Origin: Acidobacteriota bacterium
GTDB lineage: Bacteria > Acidobacteriota > Vicinamibacteria > Vicinamibacterales > UBA2999
Assembly (NCBI GenBank): GCA_016213695.1
Contig: JACQZV010000007.1
Location: 1 to 37,325 of the forward strand
Direction of reading: 5' to 3'
Length of the DNA stretch: 37,325 bases
Shown: positions 1 through 8,627 of the stretch, piece by piece
Layout: each line of letters opens with the position of its first letter
Position numbering within the stretch: the first letter of the stretch is position 1
Notes under the pieces: generated by a model
Seen by the model: the letters and a program-made list of their open reading frames with translations, nothing else
Database searches by the model: none
What the model was told of the DNA's origin: nothing
Position numbers and translations under genes: made by a program

Positions 1-2552
1 TGCGCGGCCAGCTCGCGGCCGTTCATGCCCGGCATCACGACATCGGTCAGCATCAGATCGATAGTGCCGTCGAACTGCGCGAGCAGATCCAGGGCATCCT
101 GCCCCGTGCCCGATTCGAGCACCGTGTAGCCCCACGACTCGAGAAACCGTCTCGTCAGGCGGCGGAGCGCGTGCTCGTCCTCGACGATCAGGATCGTTTC
201 AGTCCCCCGAAGCGCGCCGGCGGCCGTGGTGTCCGCCTGTGCGCGGCGCGGGTCTTCGTCCACACATGGCAGGTAGATCCGGAACGTCGTGCCTTCGCCC
301 GGCTGGCTCTCCACCCAGACGGTGCCGCCGCTCTGCTTGACGATCCCGTAGACGGTCGAGAGTCCGAGTCCGGTTCCCTTGCCGAGCTCTTTGGTGGTGA
401 AGAACGGTTCGAAGATTCTCTTGCGCGTCACCTCGTCCATCCCGGCCCCGGTGTCGCTGATCCCCAGCACCACGTGGGGTCCCGGTATCGCCGTGGGATG
501 GTCGGCGGCAAATGCCTCATCGAGCTCGACGCGGCCCGTCTCAATAGTCACCACGCCGCCGTCGGGCATTGCGTCCCGGGCGTTGAGCGCGAGATTGAGA
601 ATGACCTGTTCGATCTGGCTCGGGTCCGCCTGGATGTGCACCTGCTCCGGCGACAGCGTCAGCGCGAGCTGGATGTCCTCGCCGATGAGCCGGTGCAGGA
701 GGCTCTGCATCTGTTCGACGACGGCGTTCAGATCGACGATCTCGGCCCGCAGGATCTGCTGGCGGCTCATCGCGAGCAGCTGGCGCGTCAGGGTGGCGGC
801 GCGCTCGCCCGCCAGGCGGATCTGTTCCAGATCGCCGCGCAGATCGTGCTCGCGGGGCATGTTCAGGAGCGCCAGGTCGGCGCTGCCGTTGATGATGGTG
901 AGAAGATTGTTGAAGTCGTGGGCAATGCCGCCGGCGAGCCGCCCGATGCTTTCCATCTTCTGGGCCTGCAGCAGCCGCATCTGAAGTTCGGTGCGGTCGG
1001 TGATGTCGACGTGCGAGCCGAGCACGCGCACCGGCTTGCCGCGCTCGCCGAGAACCGGCGACCCCTGCGCGAGAATCCGGCGGTACGCCCCGTTCTTGTG
1101 GCGGAACCGGAATTCCGCCTCGTACGCCGGTTCCGTGCCGCTCACGAAGCCGTCGAGCCGTTCGAGGACCCTGGGGAGGTCGTCGGGATGGACCCTCGAC
1201 CGCCATTCCTCGACCGTGTTCCCGATTTCCTCATCTGAGAACCCGATCTGCCGCTTCCATTCGGGAGAGTAGTAGACCTCGTTGGTCTGCAGATCCCAGT
1301 CCCAGAGGCCGACGCGGCCGGCCGTGACCGCGCGGCGGAGCCGGTCCTCGCTCTCGCGCAGCGCCTCTTCGGCCTCGCGGCGCGCGGTGACGTCCCGGAC
1401 AACCGACTGGAAGCGGCCGTCGGGCAGTTGTTTGGCGCTGGCCTCGGCGATGAAGCGGCTGCCGTCCTTGCGCTGGACATGCCACTCGCTCGTCAGGACC
1501 TGTCCGCTCCCCAGACGCACGACTTCCTGCGACAGCCGCGGCAGGTCATCGGCGGCGAGCAGGTCCGTCGCGCGTCGGGTGAGCAGCTCGTCGCGCGGAT
1601 AGCCGGTCATGGCGCAGCCAGCCGTGTTCACGTCGAGGAACGTCATGTCCCGGTCGCAGACGAAAATGCCATCGGTGGCCTGCTCGAAGAGCGCGCGGAA
1701 GCTGGCCTCGCGCTCTCGAAGCGCCTGCTCGACCCGTGTCTGCTCGGTGATGTCGCGCGCAATCCCGAGCAGCGCGGTGACGGCGCCATGTTCGTCGCGC
1801 AACGGCACCGCGTGCGTCTCCAGCCAGCGGGTCGTGCCCTTCAGGCCGGTGACCTGATAGACGAGCGAGCCGGACGTGCCGCGGAAGACCTGTTCGGTCA
1901 GCGACTGGAAGGCCTCGCGGTACTCGTCAACGACCACGCGGTGGATGTGCTGGCCCAGGACCTGGTCGAACGAATCGGCCTCGATCATGCGCAGTCCCGC
2001 CGGGTTCATCATCAGCAGCGCGCCGTGCCGGTCGAGGAGCTTCACGCATTCCGGTTCCGAGTCGATGATGGCGGCCAGCAGACGCTCCCGGGTAGCAAGC
2101 TCGACGGATCGGCGGCGCAACTCCAGGCGCGCGAGCACCTGCCGGCCGAGCACCCGCAGCGCCCGGGTCTGTGCCTCGGTGAGCGCGCGCGGCACGCGGT
2201 CCATGATGCACAGCGTTCCGGCGACAACGCCGGCGGCGGTGACGAGCGGGACTCCAGCCACGAACCGGACGTGGGGAGGGCCGGTCACGAACGGGCTGTC
2301 GGCAAATCGCGGATCCGCTGTCGTGTCCGGCACGACGAGCATCTCGTCGGGGGCGGCCGTCTGCGCCCAGCGCGCCACGGCGGCCGGCGCGTCCATCACG
2401 GACGTGCCGATGTCGGACGGAAACCACCGCCGCTGTCCGTCAGCGAGCGAAATCAGAGCGAGGGGGGCATCGCATGCATCCGCCGCGAGCGCGGTCAGAC
2501 CGTCGAAGACTTCCCGCGCTTCGGCGGATAGTTCGGCCGCCGCTGGTGTCAT
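1..2552 (-). CDS. Hybrid sensor histidine kinase, GAF-PAS-PAS-PAS-HisKA-HATPase-REC (3' end outside window)
   Basis: Reading the minus strand from an ATG at 2552 gives about 850 residues, still open at the window edge. Order: GAF domain about 15-150, PAS about 155-275, 278-400 and 400-525 (the last with the WKRQIGF / HPDD pattern typical of PAS_3), then HisKA with the H-box [11 protein letters not shown] (H545). The ATPase follows with N-box [14 protein letters not shown], then [14 protein letters not shown] and [10 protein letters not shown] receiver domain starts near 785, with phospho-acceptor D837 in [11 protein letters not shown]. No transmembrane helix or signal peptide is visible, so it should be a soluble cytoplasmic sensor that phosphorylates its own receiver. 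The start follows the channel-like gene by 28 bases and has no clear Shine-Dalgarno. The ligand is unknown. The receiver is cut after about 65 residues, so anything C-terminal to it cannot be judged. Confidence 0.93.
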   Translation of the reverse strand, partial: MTPAAAELSAEAREVFDGLTALAADACDAPLALISLADGQRRWFPSDIGTSVMDAPAAVARWAQTAAPDEMLVVPDTTADPRFADSPFVTGPPHVRFVAGVPLVTAAGVVAGTLCIMDRVPRALTEAQTRALRVLGRQVLARLELRRRSVELATRERLLAAIIDSEPECVKLLDRHGALLMMNPAGLRMIEADSFDQVLGQHIHRVVVDEYREAFQSLTEQVFRGTSGSLVYQVTGLKGTTRWLETHAVPLRDEHGAVTALLGIARDITEQTRVEQALREREASFRALFEQATDGIFVCDRDMTFLDVNTAGCAMTGYPRDELLTRRATDLLAADDLPRLSQEVVRLGSGQVLTSEWHVQRKDGSRFIAEASAKQLPDGRFQSVVRDVTARREAEEALRESEDRLRRAVTAGRVGLWDWDLQTNEVYYSPEWKRQIGFSDEEIGNTVEEWRSRVHPDDLPRVLERLDGFVSGTEPAYEAEFRFRHKNGAYRRILAQGSPVLGERGKPVRVLGSHVDITDRTELQMRLLQAQKMESIGRLAGGIAHDFNNLLTIINGSADLALLNMPREHDLRGDLEQIRLAGERAATLTRQLLAMSRQQILRAEIVDLNAVVEQMQSLLHRLIGEDIQLALTLSPEQVHIQADPSQIEQVILNLALNARDAMPDGGVVTIETGRVELDEAFAADHPTAIPGPHVVLGISDTGAGMDEVTRKRIFEPFFTTKELGKGTGLGLSTVYGIVKQSGGTVWVESQPGEGTTFRIYLPCVDEDPRRAQADTTAAGALRGTETILIVEDEHALRRLTRRFLESWGYTVLESGTGQDALDLLAQFDGTIDLMLTDVVMPGMNGRELAA

Positions 2553-2580
2553 CGGAGCGTGTGGCAGGGCGCCGCGGATC

Positions 2581-2979
2581 TTACTTGATCTCGTCCCTGG
2601 ATGGGGACGAACGGGTGCCGCGGGCCGCCGTTCCGCGCTGCTCTTCGAGTTCGAGGTGGAACCGGTGCAGGAAGTGCTGCACGGCCGGCGCCAGCAGCAC
2701 GGCCACCATCGTCAGGAAGAAGACGCCGCTCAGCAGCGCGTAGACGATTGCAAAGATTTTCGCAGCCGGCCGGACCATCGGGCTCACCGGTCCCATGCCG
2801 GTCATGATCATGGCCGCGTTGAGCACCGCGTCGAGCCAGGGCAGGTCGTTGAACGTGTGATACCCGGCGGCGCCGAGGCCGAGCGCGGCCAGGACGAGCC
2901 CGGCGACAAGCGCCGTGCTCCTGGCGAGGCGCCGGACGAGCGCCCGGCGGTGGTGCGCAGCGTGCGGGTGGGGCGGCAC
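2581..2979 (-). CDS. Small two-helix membrane protein with channel-like pore segment
   Basis: 132 residues from a GTG at 2979, one base after the stop of the upstream DUF6152 gene, so probably translationally coupled. A basic His/Arg-rich N-terminus is followed by TM1 (about 22-42), a short hydrophobic re-entrant-like stretch LDAVLNAAMIM leading into TGMGPVSP (about 60-67), TM2 (about 76-98), and a charged cytoplasmic tail with the segment HRFHLELEE. TM1, pore-like helix, a T-G-x-G turn, then TM2 resembles the architecture of 2-TM potassium channels (TVGYG), but the filter residues differ. Function is not established. I infer a channel-like or channel-derived protein. It sits directly upstream of a histidine kinase on the same strand. 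Confidence 0.8.
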   Translation of the reverse strand: MPPHPHAAHHRRALVRRLARSTALVAGLVLAALGLGAAGYHTFNDLPWLDAVLNAAMIMTGMGPVSPMVRPAAKIFAIVYALLSGVFFLTMVAVLLAPAVQHFLHRFHLELEEQRGTAARGTRSSPSRDEIK

Positions 2980-2980
2980 G

Positions 2981-3382
2981 TCAGCGGGGGCGCGCGCGGA
3001 GGCGCGGGCTGTTGCCGACCTGCTCCAGCCCGAAGCCGTCCGCCGGACGGTCGAGCCGCTGGACGTACAGGTGCTGCCCGTCGCGGTGCGCCGGGCTGCC
3101 GGCCACGATGATCCGGTCGCCGGGCTTCAGGGTCGATTCGGTGAACCCGACCGCGAGGAGCTCCGACCGGTTGTCGAACTCGAGCGACCACTGTTCGACG
3201 GCGCCGCCGCGGCGAACGTCGACGACGACGAACGGGTGAGGCTGCACCCAATGGAACTGCGACACGACACCTTCGACGGTCACCTCGCGCGACGTGTTGT
3301 ACGTGCCGGCGATGGAGTGATGCGCGCCGGCCGGGACGGTCAGGGCGAGCAGGACGGCGAGGGCGGCGAAGGCTCGGGTCAT
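2981..3382 (-). CDS. DUF6152-type secreted protein
   Basis: 133 residues from ATG 3382. The N-terminus MTRAFAALAVLLALTVPAGA is a clear signal peptide; the mature protein begins AHHSIAGTY, the AHHS start typical of this family. The rest is a small beta-rich domain with the family pattern (VEGVVSQFHWVQPHPFVVVDV ... WSLEFDNRSEL ... TLKPGDRIIVAGSPA). Known members are small periplasmic or extracellular proteins of unknown function. Two further members lie near 14 kb. It is the first gene of a putative operon with the channel-like protein and the kinase. The in-frame extension up to 3535 is rejected because it would bury the signal peptide and run through the promoter of the divergent gene. Confidence 0.85.
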   Translation of the reverse strand: MTRAFAALAVLLALTVPAGAHHSIAGTYNTSREVTVEGVVSQFHWVQPHPFVVVDVRRGGAVEQWSLEFDNRSELLAVGFTESTLKPGDRIIVAGSPAHRDGQHLYVQRLDRPADGFGLEQVGNSPRLRARPR

Positions 3383-3433
3383 GACCGCGGACGTCTCACC
3401 GAGACGATAGCACGCCGCGCCCGGGAGGGGTGG

Positions 3434-3439
3434 TAGACT
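3434..3439 (+). promoter_or_regulatory. Putative -10 element TAGACT, leaderless-type
   Basis: TAGACT followed directly by CCGCC, with only 8 bases to the ATG at 3448. Transcription starting about 7 bases downstream of the hexamer would begin at or next to the start codon, giving a leaderless or nearly leaderless mRNA. No convincing -35 is visible. The same arrangement recurs elsewhere in the window. Confidence 0.45.
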
Positions 3440-3447
3440 CCGCCCTG

Positions 3448-4224
3448 ATGCCGATCTCACCTCTCGTGCTTGCCGTGTTTCTCCTGCTGCCCGTCCAGCG
3501 CGCCGAGCTGGCGCCGACAGGGACGCTGCGCGCATCGTTCATCGAGAACAACCCGGTGCAGGGGCGCGTCGATGCGCGCACGGGCGCCGTCACCGGCCCC
3601 GCGTCGGACCTGGTCCGCGAGCTCGCGCGGCGACTCGGCGTGCCGTTCGTGATCACGCCGATGCCGAACGCGGGCGCCGTCCTCGAGAGTGTTCGCAGCG
3701 GCAAGGTGGACATCGGCTTTCTGGCGTACGAGGCGGCGCGGGCCGCCCAGGTGGAATTCTCCGATCCGTATTCGAGCTCGGGGAGTGCCTATGCGGTGCG
3801 CGGGGACTCCACCTACAGGAACTCCGCCGACGTGGATCGGGCCGGCGTCACCATCGGCGCCATCTCGGGCCAGAGCCCGGAGGTGTACGTCCGCGAGCAC
3901 GTGAAGAACGCGCGCGTCCAGTCGCTCCCGACGGTGCCGCCGAACGCCGCGCTCGGCCGGTTGCTGCTCGACGGGAAAGTTGACGCGTTTGCCGCCAACC
4001 GCACGCGCATGGAGGAGCTCGTGCGCGAGTTCCCGGCGCTGCGCGTGCTCGCAGACGACTTCACCGCGACGCTCCAGGCGATCGTCGTCCCGAAGGGCAG
4101 CCGCACACAGCTCGACCAGATCAATCGCTTCCTCGCCGAGGTCCGGAAATCAGGATTCGTGAAGGCGTCGCTCGAACGCGCCGATCTGGCCGGCGTCACC
4201 GTGGCGCCCGAGCCGAAACGATAG
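3448..4224 (+). CDS. Periplasmic solute-binding protein, family 3 (amino-acid/organic-acid type)
   Basis: 258 residues from ATG 3448, with a signal peptide over the first ~20 residues. The fold matches bacterial extracellular solute-binding protein family 3: LRASFIENNPVQG at the first strand, the SDLVRELARRLGVP helix, GKVDIGFLAYEAARAAQVEFSDPY (the usual D-x-G/A-x-x...T/A-x-x-R-x-x-x-x-x-F-S-x-P-Y pattern), then the GKVDAFAANR strand. Such proteins capture small solutes in the periplasm for an ABC permease, but no permease or ATPase gene is nearby. The next gene (52 bases on) is a DASS secondary transporter. It may feed an unlinked ABC system, act as a solute sensor, or serve the neighbouring carrier; the last is speculation. 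Confidence 0.85.
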   Translation: MPISPLVLAVFLLLPVQRAELAPTGTLRASFIENNPVQGRVDARTGAVTGPASDLVRELARRLGVPFVITPMPNAGAVLESVRSGKVDIGFLAYEAARAAQVEFSDPYSSSGSAYAVRGDSTYRNSADVDRAGVTIGAISGQSPEVYVREHVKNARVQSLPTVPPNAALGRLLLDGKVDAFAANRTRMEELVREFPALRVLADDFTATLQAIVVPKGSRTQLDQINRFLAEVRKSGFVKASLERADLAGVTVAPEPKR

Positions 4225-4276
4225 GTCATGTCCCGGGCGGCCCTGAGCCGTCTGCCCTGGGCCGTGTGCCTTCTCG

Positions 4277-5668
4277 ATGTCGCCGCGCCTCGCGCTCGTC
4301 ACGCTCATCGGCCTGCTCATCTGGGCGGCGCCGGCGCCTGACGCGGTCGACCCGCGCGCGTGGCGGCTGCTCGCCATCTTCGTGGCGACCGTGGCGGGCA
4401 TCATCATCAAGCCGCTTCCGATCGGCGCGATGGCGCTCGTCGGCCTCGCGGCGGCGCTCGCCACGCGCACCCTGACCATCGCTGAAGCGCTGAGCGGGTT
4501 CGCGAACGCGACCGTGTGGCTGGTGGTCTCCGCGTTCTTCCTCGCCGCCGGGTTCATCAAGACGGGTCTTGGCGCCCGCATCGCCTACGCGCTCGTCACG
4601 CGCTTCGGCCGCAGCACGCTCGGCCTGGGCTACAGCCTCGTCGGCGCCGATCTCGTGCTCGCCCCGCTCATCCCGAGCAACACCGCCCGCGCCGGTGGCA
4701 TCGTCTTTCCCATCCTGCAGTCGCTCGCCCGGGTGACGGCCGGGTCCGAGTCGACCGGCCATCGCCGGACGCGCGCCTTTCTGACACTCGCGGCGTACAA
4801 CGGCACGGTCGTCACGAGTGCGATGTTTGTGACCGCCATGGTGGCCAATCCGCTCGTGGTGCAGATGGCATCCGAGCAGGGAGTCGCGATGACCTGGCGC
4901 CTGTGGGCCCTGGCCGCCCTGCTGCCTGGGGCCGCGAGCCTGGTCGTCGTCCCGATCGTCATCTACGCGATGTGCGCGAGAGGTGTCACGCCAGACGGAG
5001 ACGCCCCCGGGGCAGCCAGAGAGGCGCTCGCGCGGCTGGGCCCGCTGACGCGCGGCGAGCAGGTCATGGCGGCCGTGTCGATCGCGCTGCTCGCCGCGTG
5101 GATCCTGGGACCGGCCATCGGCGTGGACACGACGGCGGCGGCCGTGGTGGCCATTGCGGCGCTCCTCGTCACCGGCGTGCTGAGCTGGGACGACCTCGCC
5201 TCCGATCGTGAAGCCTGGAACACGTTCGTCTGGTTTGCCGCGCTCGGCACCATGGCGGCGTATCTCGGTGAGTTCGGCTTGACCGGGTGGTTCACCGGCG
5301 AAGTGCGGTCGATGGTCGGCGGCGTGGGCTGGGTCCCGGGTTTCCTCGGCCTCGTGCTCATCTACTTCTACACGCACTATTTCTTCGCGAGCAATACGGC
5401 GCACGTGAGCGCGATGTACGCCCCGTTTCTCGCCGTCGCGCTGGCGCTCGGCACGCCGCCGCTGCTGGCGGCGCTGGGGCTCGGCTTCAGCAGCAGCCTC
5501 TTTGCCGGCCTCACGCACTACGGCACCGGACCCGCGCCCATTCTGTCCGGCAGCGGCCACGTGCCGCTCGGGACCTGGTGGAAGGTCGGCCTGATTGTCA
5601 GCGTCGCGAACATCGCGATCTGGCTCGTGGTGGGCGCGATCTGGTGGCGGATTATCGGATTGTGGTGA
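4277..5668 (+). CDS. DASS-family (SLC13/CitT-like) dicarboxylate transporter
   Basis: 463 residues, the usual length for divalent anion:Na+ symporters and the bacterial citrate/succinate and tartrate/succinate antiporters. It is hydrophobic throughout, with about 11-12 membrane segments. Both family signatures are visible: IPSNTARAGGI (about residue 133) and FASNTAHVSAM (about residue 375), the paired SNT motifs that bind the carboxylate. LTHYGTGPAPI near the end is also characteristic of the 2-oxoglutarate/malate translocator branch. The likely substrate is a C4 dicarboxylate, tartrate, malate or 2-oxoglutarate. It converges on a fumarase gene, overlapping its 3' end by 17 bases; this fits dicarboxylate import followed by hydration. 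Confidence 0.92.
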   Translation: MSPRLALVTLIGLLIWAAPAPDAVDPRAWRLLAIFVATVAGIIIKPLPIGAMALVGLAAALATRTLTIAEALSGFANATVWLVVSAFFLAAGFIKTGLGARIAYALVTRFGRSTLGLGYSLVGADLVLAPLIPSNTARAGGIVFPILQSLARVTAGSESTGHRRTRAFLTLAAYNGTVVTSAMFVTAMVANPLVVQMASEQGVAMTWRLWALAALLPGAASLVVVPIVIYAMCARGVTPDGDAPGAAREALARLGPLTRGEQVMAAVSIALLAAWILGPAIGVDTTAAAVVAIAALLVTGVLSWDDLASDREAWNTFVWFAALGTMAAYLGEFGLTGWFTGEVRSMVGGVGWVPGFLGLVLIYFYTHYFFASNTAHVSAMYAPFLAVALALGTPPLLAALGLGFSSSLFAGLTHYGTGPAPILSGSGHVPLGTWWKVGLIVSVANIAIWLVVGAIWWRIIGLW

Positions 5669-7169
5669 GCGCGATGCGCCGGCGCCATTCATCCGGTCCG
5701 GTCTGGTGAATCGAGCGGCCTGTCGCATCGACGGCCACCGTGACCGGCATGTGCTCGACGACGAATTCGTACATCGCTTCCATGCCGAGCTCCGGGAACG
5801 CGACGATGCGCGCCGAGCGGATGGCGCGTGAGATGAGATATGCCGCGCCGCCGATCGCAATCAGATAGACGGCCTTGTGCCGCGCGAGGCTCGCGATGGC
5901 CGCCGGCCCGCGTTCGGCCTTGCCGATCGTCCCGAGCACGCCTCGCGCGAGCATCAGCTCGGTGAACCCGTCCATGCGCGTGGCTGTCGTCGGGCCCGCC
6001 GGCCCTACCGCTTCATCGCGGACCGGGTCGACCGGTCCGACGTAGTAGATGAACCGGTCGGTGAGATCGAGGCCTGGCGGCAGCGGTTCGCCCCGTGCCG
6101 TCAGATCGGCAATCCGCCGGTGCGCCGCGTCCCGGCCGGTGAGCAGCCGGCCCGACAGCAGCAGCGCGTCGCCTGAGGTCCAGGCGGCGATCTCCGCACG
6201 CGTGACCGTATCGAGATTGACCCGGCGAGCCGTCGGCACCGGCGTCCATGCCACGTCCGGCCAGCCGGCCGGGTCGGGCACAGGCAGCCCCGCCGGTCCC
6301 GTGCCGTCGAGCACGAACCGTGCGTGGCGCGTGGCCGCGCAGTTCGGGATGACGGCGACGGGCAGCGACGCCGAGTGCGAGGGATAGTCGCGAATCTTGA
6401 CGTCGAGCACCGTGGTGAGGCCGCCAAGCCCTTGCGCGCCGATGCCGAGCGCGTTCACCGCATCGTGGATCGCGATCCGGAGTTCCTCTATCCGGCCTGC
6501 CGGCCCGCGCGCTTTCAGCTCGTGCATGTCGATCGGGTCGAGCAGCGACTCCTTGGCCAGCAGCATCGCCTTTTCGGCCGTGCCGCCGATGCCGATGCCG
6601 AGCATGCCGGGAGGGCACCAGCCGGCGCCCATGGCCGGAACAACCTGCCGAACCCATTCGACCAGATCGTCCCCCGGATTGAGCGTGGCGAAGACGGCCT
6701 TGTGCTCGGAGCCGCCGCCTTTGGCCGCCAGCTTCACGGCGACTGTGTCGCCGGGGACCAGCCGCGTGTGAACGATCGCCGGCGTGTTGTCGCCGGTGTT
6801 GACGCGCGCTCCGGCCGGGTCGCGCACCATCGAGGCGCGCAGCACGTTGCCGGGGTGCCGGTACGCGCGCCGCACCGCCTCATTGACCATCTCCTCGACG
6901 CCGAGCGCGGTCTCCCAGCGGACGTCCATTCCCACTTCGAGAAACACGACGACGATCCCGGTGTCCTGACAGATCGGGCGATGGCCCTCGGCGCACAGGC
7001 GCGAGTTGGTGAGCAGCTGGGCGATGGCGTCACGCGCGGCGGGCGACTGTTCGCGCCGGTACGCCTCGGCCAAAGCGCGGATGTAGTCGGGCGGATGGAA
7101 GTACGAAATGTGCTGCAGCGCATCGGCGATGCTGGAGATGAAGTCGTCCTGGCGAATCGTGCCGCGCAT
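5652..7169 (-). CDS. fumA: Class I fumarate hydratase (single-chain, [4Fe-4S])
   Basis: 505 residues, the normal length of the fused alpha+beta class I enzyme, which interconverts fumarate and (S)-malate. The N-terminal domain carries C67 (PICQDTGIVV), C185 (GAGWCPPGMLGIGIGGT) and C277 (VIPNCAATRH), the three expected ligands of the catalytic [4Fe-4S] cluster. The C-terminal domain has the swivelling beta-type sequence DRFIYYVGPVDPVRDEAVGPAGPTTATRMD and ends with the FPELGMEAMYEFVVEHMPV region. L(+)-tartrate dehydratase belongs to the same superfamily, usually as two chains, and an alternative substrate such as tartrate or mesaconate is possible. It starts at ATG 7169, divergent from tctC with overlapping promoter elements, and its 3' end overlaps the DASS transporter by 17 bases. 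Confidence 0.92.
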   Translation of the reverse strand: MRGTIRQDDFISSIADALQHISYFHPPDYIRALAEAYRREQSPAARDAIAQLLTNSRLCAEGHRPICQDTGIVVVFLEVGMDVRWETALGVEEMVNEAVRRAYRHPGNVLRASMVRDPAGARVNTGDNTPAIVHTRLVPGDTVAVKLAAKGGGSEHKAVFATLNPGDDLVEWVRQVVPAMGAGWCPPGMLGIGIGGTAEKAMLLAKESLLDPIDMHELKARGPAGRIEELRIAIHDAVNALGIGAQGLGGLTTVLDVKIRDYPSHSASLPVAVIPNCAATRHARFVLDGTGPAGLPVPDPAGWPDVAWTPVPTARRVNLDTVTRAEIAAWTSGDALLLSGRLLTGRDAAHRRIADLTARGEPLPPGLDLTDRFIYYVGPVDPVRDEAVGPAGPTTATRMDGFTELMLARGVLGTIGKAERGPAAIASLARHKAVYLIAIGGAAYLISRAIRSARIVAFPELGMEAMYEFVVEHMPVTVAVDATGRSIHQTGPDEWRRRIALTTIR

Positions 7170-7177
7170 GGGCTTTT

Positions 7178-7185
7178 ACTATACT
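7178..7185. promoter_or_regulatory. Overlapping divergent -10 elements between fumA and tctC
   Basis: The 8-base string ACTATACT reads as TATACT (7180-7185) toward tctC and as TATAGT (7183-7178) toward the fumarase. The two hexamers share four bases. Spacing to the start codons is 10 bases (tctC) and 8 bases (fumarase), too short for a normal leader, so both mRNAs may be leaderless. Only 26 bases separate the two start codons. Confidence 0.5.
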
Positions 7186-7195
7186 TACGCCGTCG

Positions 7196-8140
7196 ATGAG
7201 ACTCGCACTCCTGGTCCTGGCAGTGGTCGCACTGCTGGTCTCGTCCGTTGCCGCCCAGGCCCGCTACCCGAAATCGGTGGTGATCCTGACGACGCACTCG
7301 AGCCCGGGCGGCGGCAGCGATGTCTTTCTGCGCGAGATGGCGCCCCACCTCTCGCGCGTGATGGGCATCACGGTCGTCGTCGAAAACGTCGCGGGCGGGA
7401 GCGGCGCCAGGGCGATGGCCATGATGGCCAAGGCGAAGCCCGATGGCGGCACCTTCTACGCGACGACGCCGACGTTCATCTATACGTCGCTGCTCAGCAG
7501 CCCCGCCGCGCGCTATACCGACCTCGAGCCGATCGTGAACGTCTTCTTCGACCCCGAGGTCCTCTATACCGCCGCCAGCTCCCGGTTCAAGACGCTGCAG
7601 CAGGTGATCGACCAGGCGCGCGGCGGCCGCGGCCGCTGGGGCGCGGGGAACCCGGCGTCGCTCGAGCGGCAGGCGCTCGAGCGCCTGAAGCAGCGCGCCG
7701 GCGTCAGCCCCGTCGTCGCCACCTTCGAAGGCGGCGGCGACATGCTGATCAACGTGCTCAACCAGACGCTCGACATGGGCATCGGCGAGCTCCAGGAAAT
7801 CCGCGGCCAGCTCGACGCCGGCCGCGTCCGGCTGCTCGCGGTCGTCGGCGACGAGCGGCTCATGCAGTTTCCCGACGTCGGGACGGTGAAGGAGCAGGGC
7901 ATCGATCTGTCGGTGCGCAAGTTTCGCGGGCTGGCGGGACCCAAAGGGATGCCGCGCGAGATTGTCGCCGCGTGGGAGGCGGCGGTGCCGAAGCTCCTGG
8001 CCGACCCGGCGTACCGGCAGCTCTACACGAGGAACAACCTGCAGCCCGGCTTCATCCCCCACGCTGAGTACGTCAAGTTCATGAGCGACTTCGGCGGCCA
8101 GACCCAGGCGTTCCTCAAGCAATCCGGCGTCATCCGGTGA
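7196..8140 (+). CDS. tctC: Tripartite tricarboxylate transporter solute-binding protein TctC (Bug family)
   Basis: 314 residues with an N-terminal signal peptide ending near VAAQA. The family pattern is clear: PGGGSDVFLREMAPHLSRVMG (dicarboxylate/tricarboxylate clasp region), VVENVAGGSGARAM, PDGGTFYATTP, and the C-terminal LAGPKGMPREIVAAW...DPAYRQLY pattern. TctC binds a carboxylic acid in the periplasm and delivers it to the TctAB permease. It is the first gene of tctC-tctB-tctA-mmgE. Its stop overlaps the tctB start by four bases (GTGA). The start ATG 7196 lies 10 bases from a TATACT box with no Shine-Dalgarno. Bug receptors bind citrate, other di/tricarboxylates, aromatic acids or nicotinate; the true ligand cannot be read from sequence. 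Confidence 0.93.
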   Translation: MRLALLVLAVVALLVSSVAAQARYPKSVVILTTHSSPGGGSDVFLREMAPHLSRVMGITVVVENVAGGSGARAMAMMAKAKPDGGTFYATTPTFIYTSLLSSPAARYTDLEPIVNVFFDPEVLYTAASSRFKTLQQVIDQARGGRGRWGAGNPASLERQALERLKQRAGVSPVVATFEGGGDMLINVLNQTLDMGIGELQEIRGQLDAGRVRLLAVVGDERLMQFPDVGTVKEQGIDLSVRKFRGLAGPKGMPREIVAAWEAAVPKLLADPAYRQLYTRNNLQPGFIPHAEYVKFMSDFGGQTQAFLKQSGVIR

Positions 8141-8622
8141 CTCGGGATCTCGGATTCGGCTGCGCCGGTCTCGCGCTGGCGGGCGGCTACTACGCGCTGG
8201 CGGCCGCGATTCCGGACTCCGCGCTGGCCGACGCAGTCGGGCCGGCGGGCCTGCCGGCGATCTACGCGTTCGTGCTCGCGGGTCTGTCGCTCATCCTGAT
8301 CGCGCAATCGATTCGCGGCCGTCCGGTCGCGCCGGTGTCGGCCGCGGCGCCCACGGCGCCCGCTTCCGCTTCTGCGTCCCAGGCGCTCCTTCGTCCCGTG
8401 GGGCTGCTGCTGATGGGCGCGGTGTACGTGTCGGTCGTGTCCTCTCTCGGGTACGTCGTTTCGCTGGCCGGGTTGATCTTCGCGGTGACGTGGTACCAGG
8501 GCGGGTCGGTCACCCGGCAGGCCGCGATTGTGTCGGTGGCCGGCGCCGCGCTGTTCTGGGTGTTGTTCGTGCGGCTTCTGGGCATCCCGCATCCCCCGGG
8601 CGTCTGGCCCGACCTCTTCTGA
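8137..8622 (+). CDS. tctB: Tripartite tricarboxylate transporter small membrane subunit TctB
   Basis: 161 residues from GTG 8137, overlapping the tctC stop. About four hydrophobic segments are visible: near 5-25, 43-60, 85-105 and 115-145. TctB proteins are poorly conserved four-helix subunits and are recognised mainly by topology and by position between tctC and tctA, as here. The segment LLLMGAVYVSVVSSLGYVVSLAGLIFA-like is typical of the C-terminal half. It partners TctA in the inner membrane. Confidence 0.85.
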   Translation: MTRDLGFGCAGLALAGGYYALAAAIPDSALADAVGPAGLPAIYAFVLAGLSLILIAQSIRGRPVAPVSAAAPTAPASASASQALLRPVGLLLMGAVYVSVVSSLGYVVSLAGLIFAVTWYQGGSVTRQAAIVSVAGAALFWVLFVRLLGIPHPPGVWPDLF

Positions 8623-8627
8623 CGCAC

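Noticed and set aside
171-3111. Several long plus-strand frames in the first 3 kb
   Set aside because: They lie opposite the histidine kinase, the channel-like gene and the DUF6152 gene; none has recognisable protein character.
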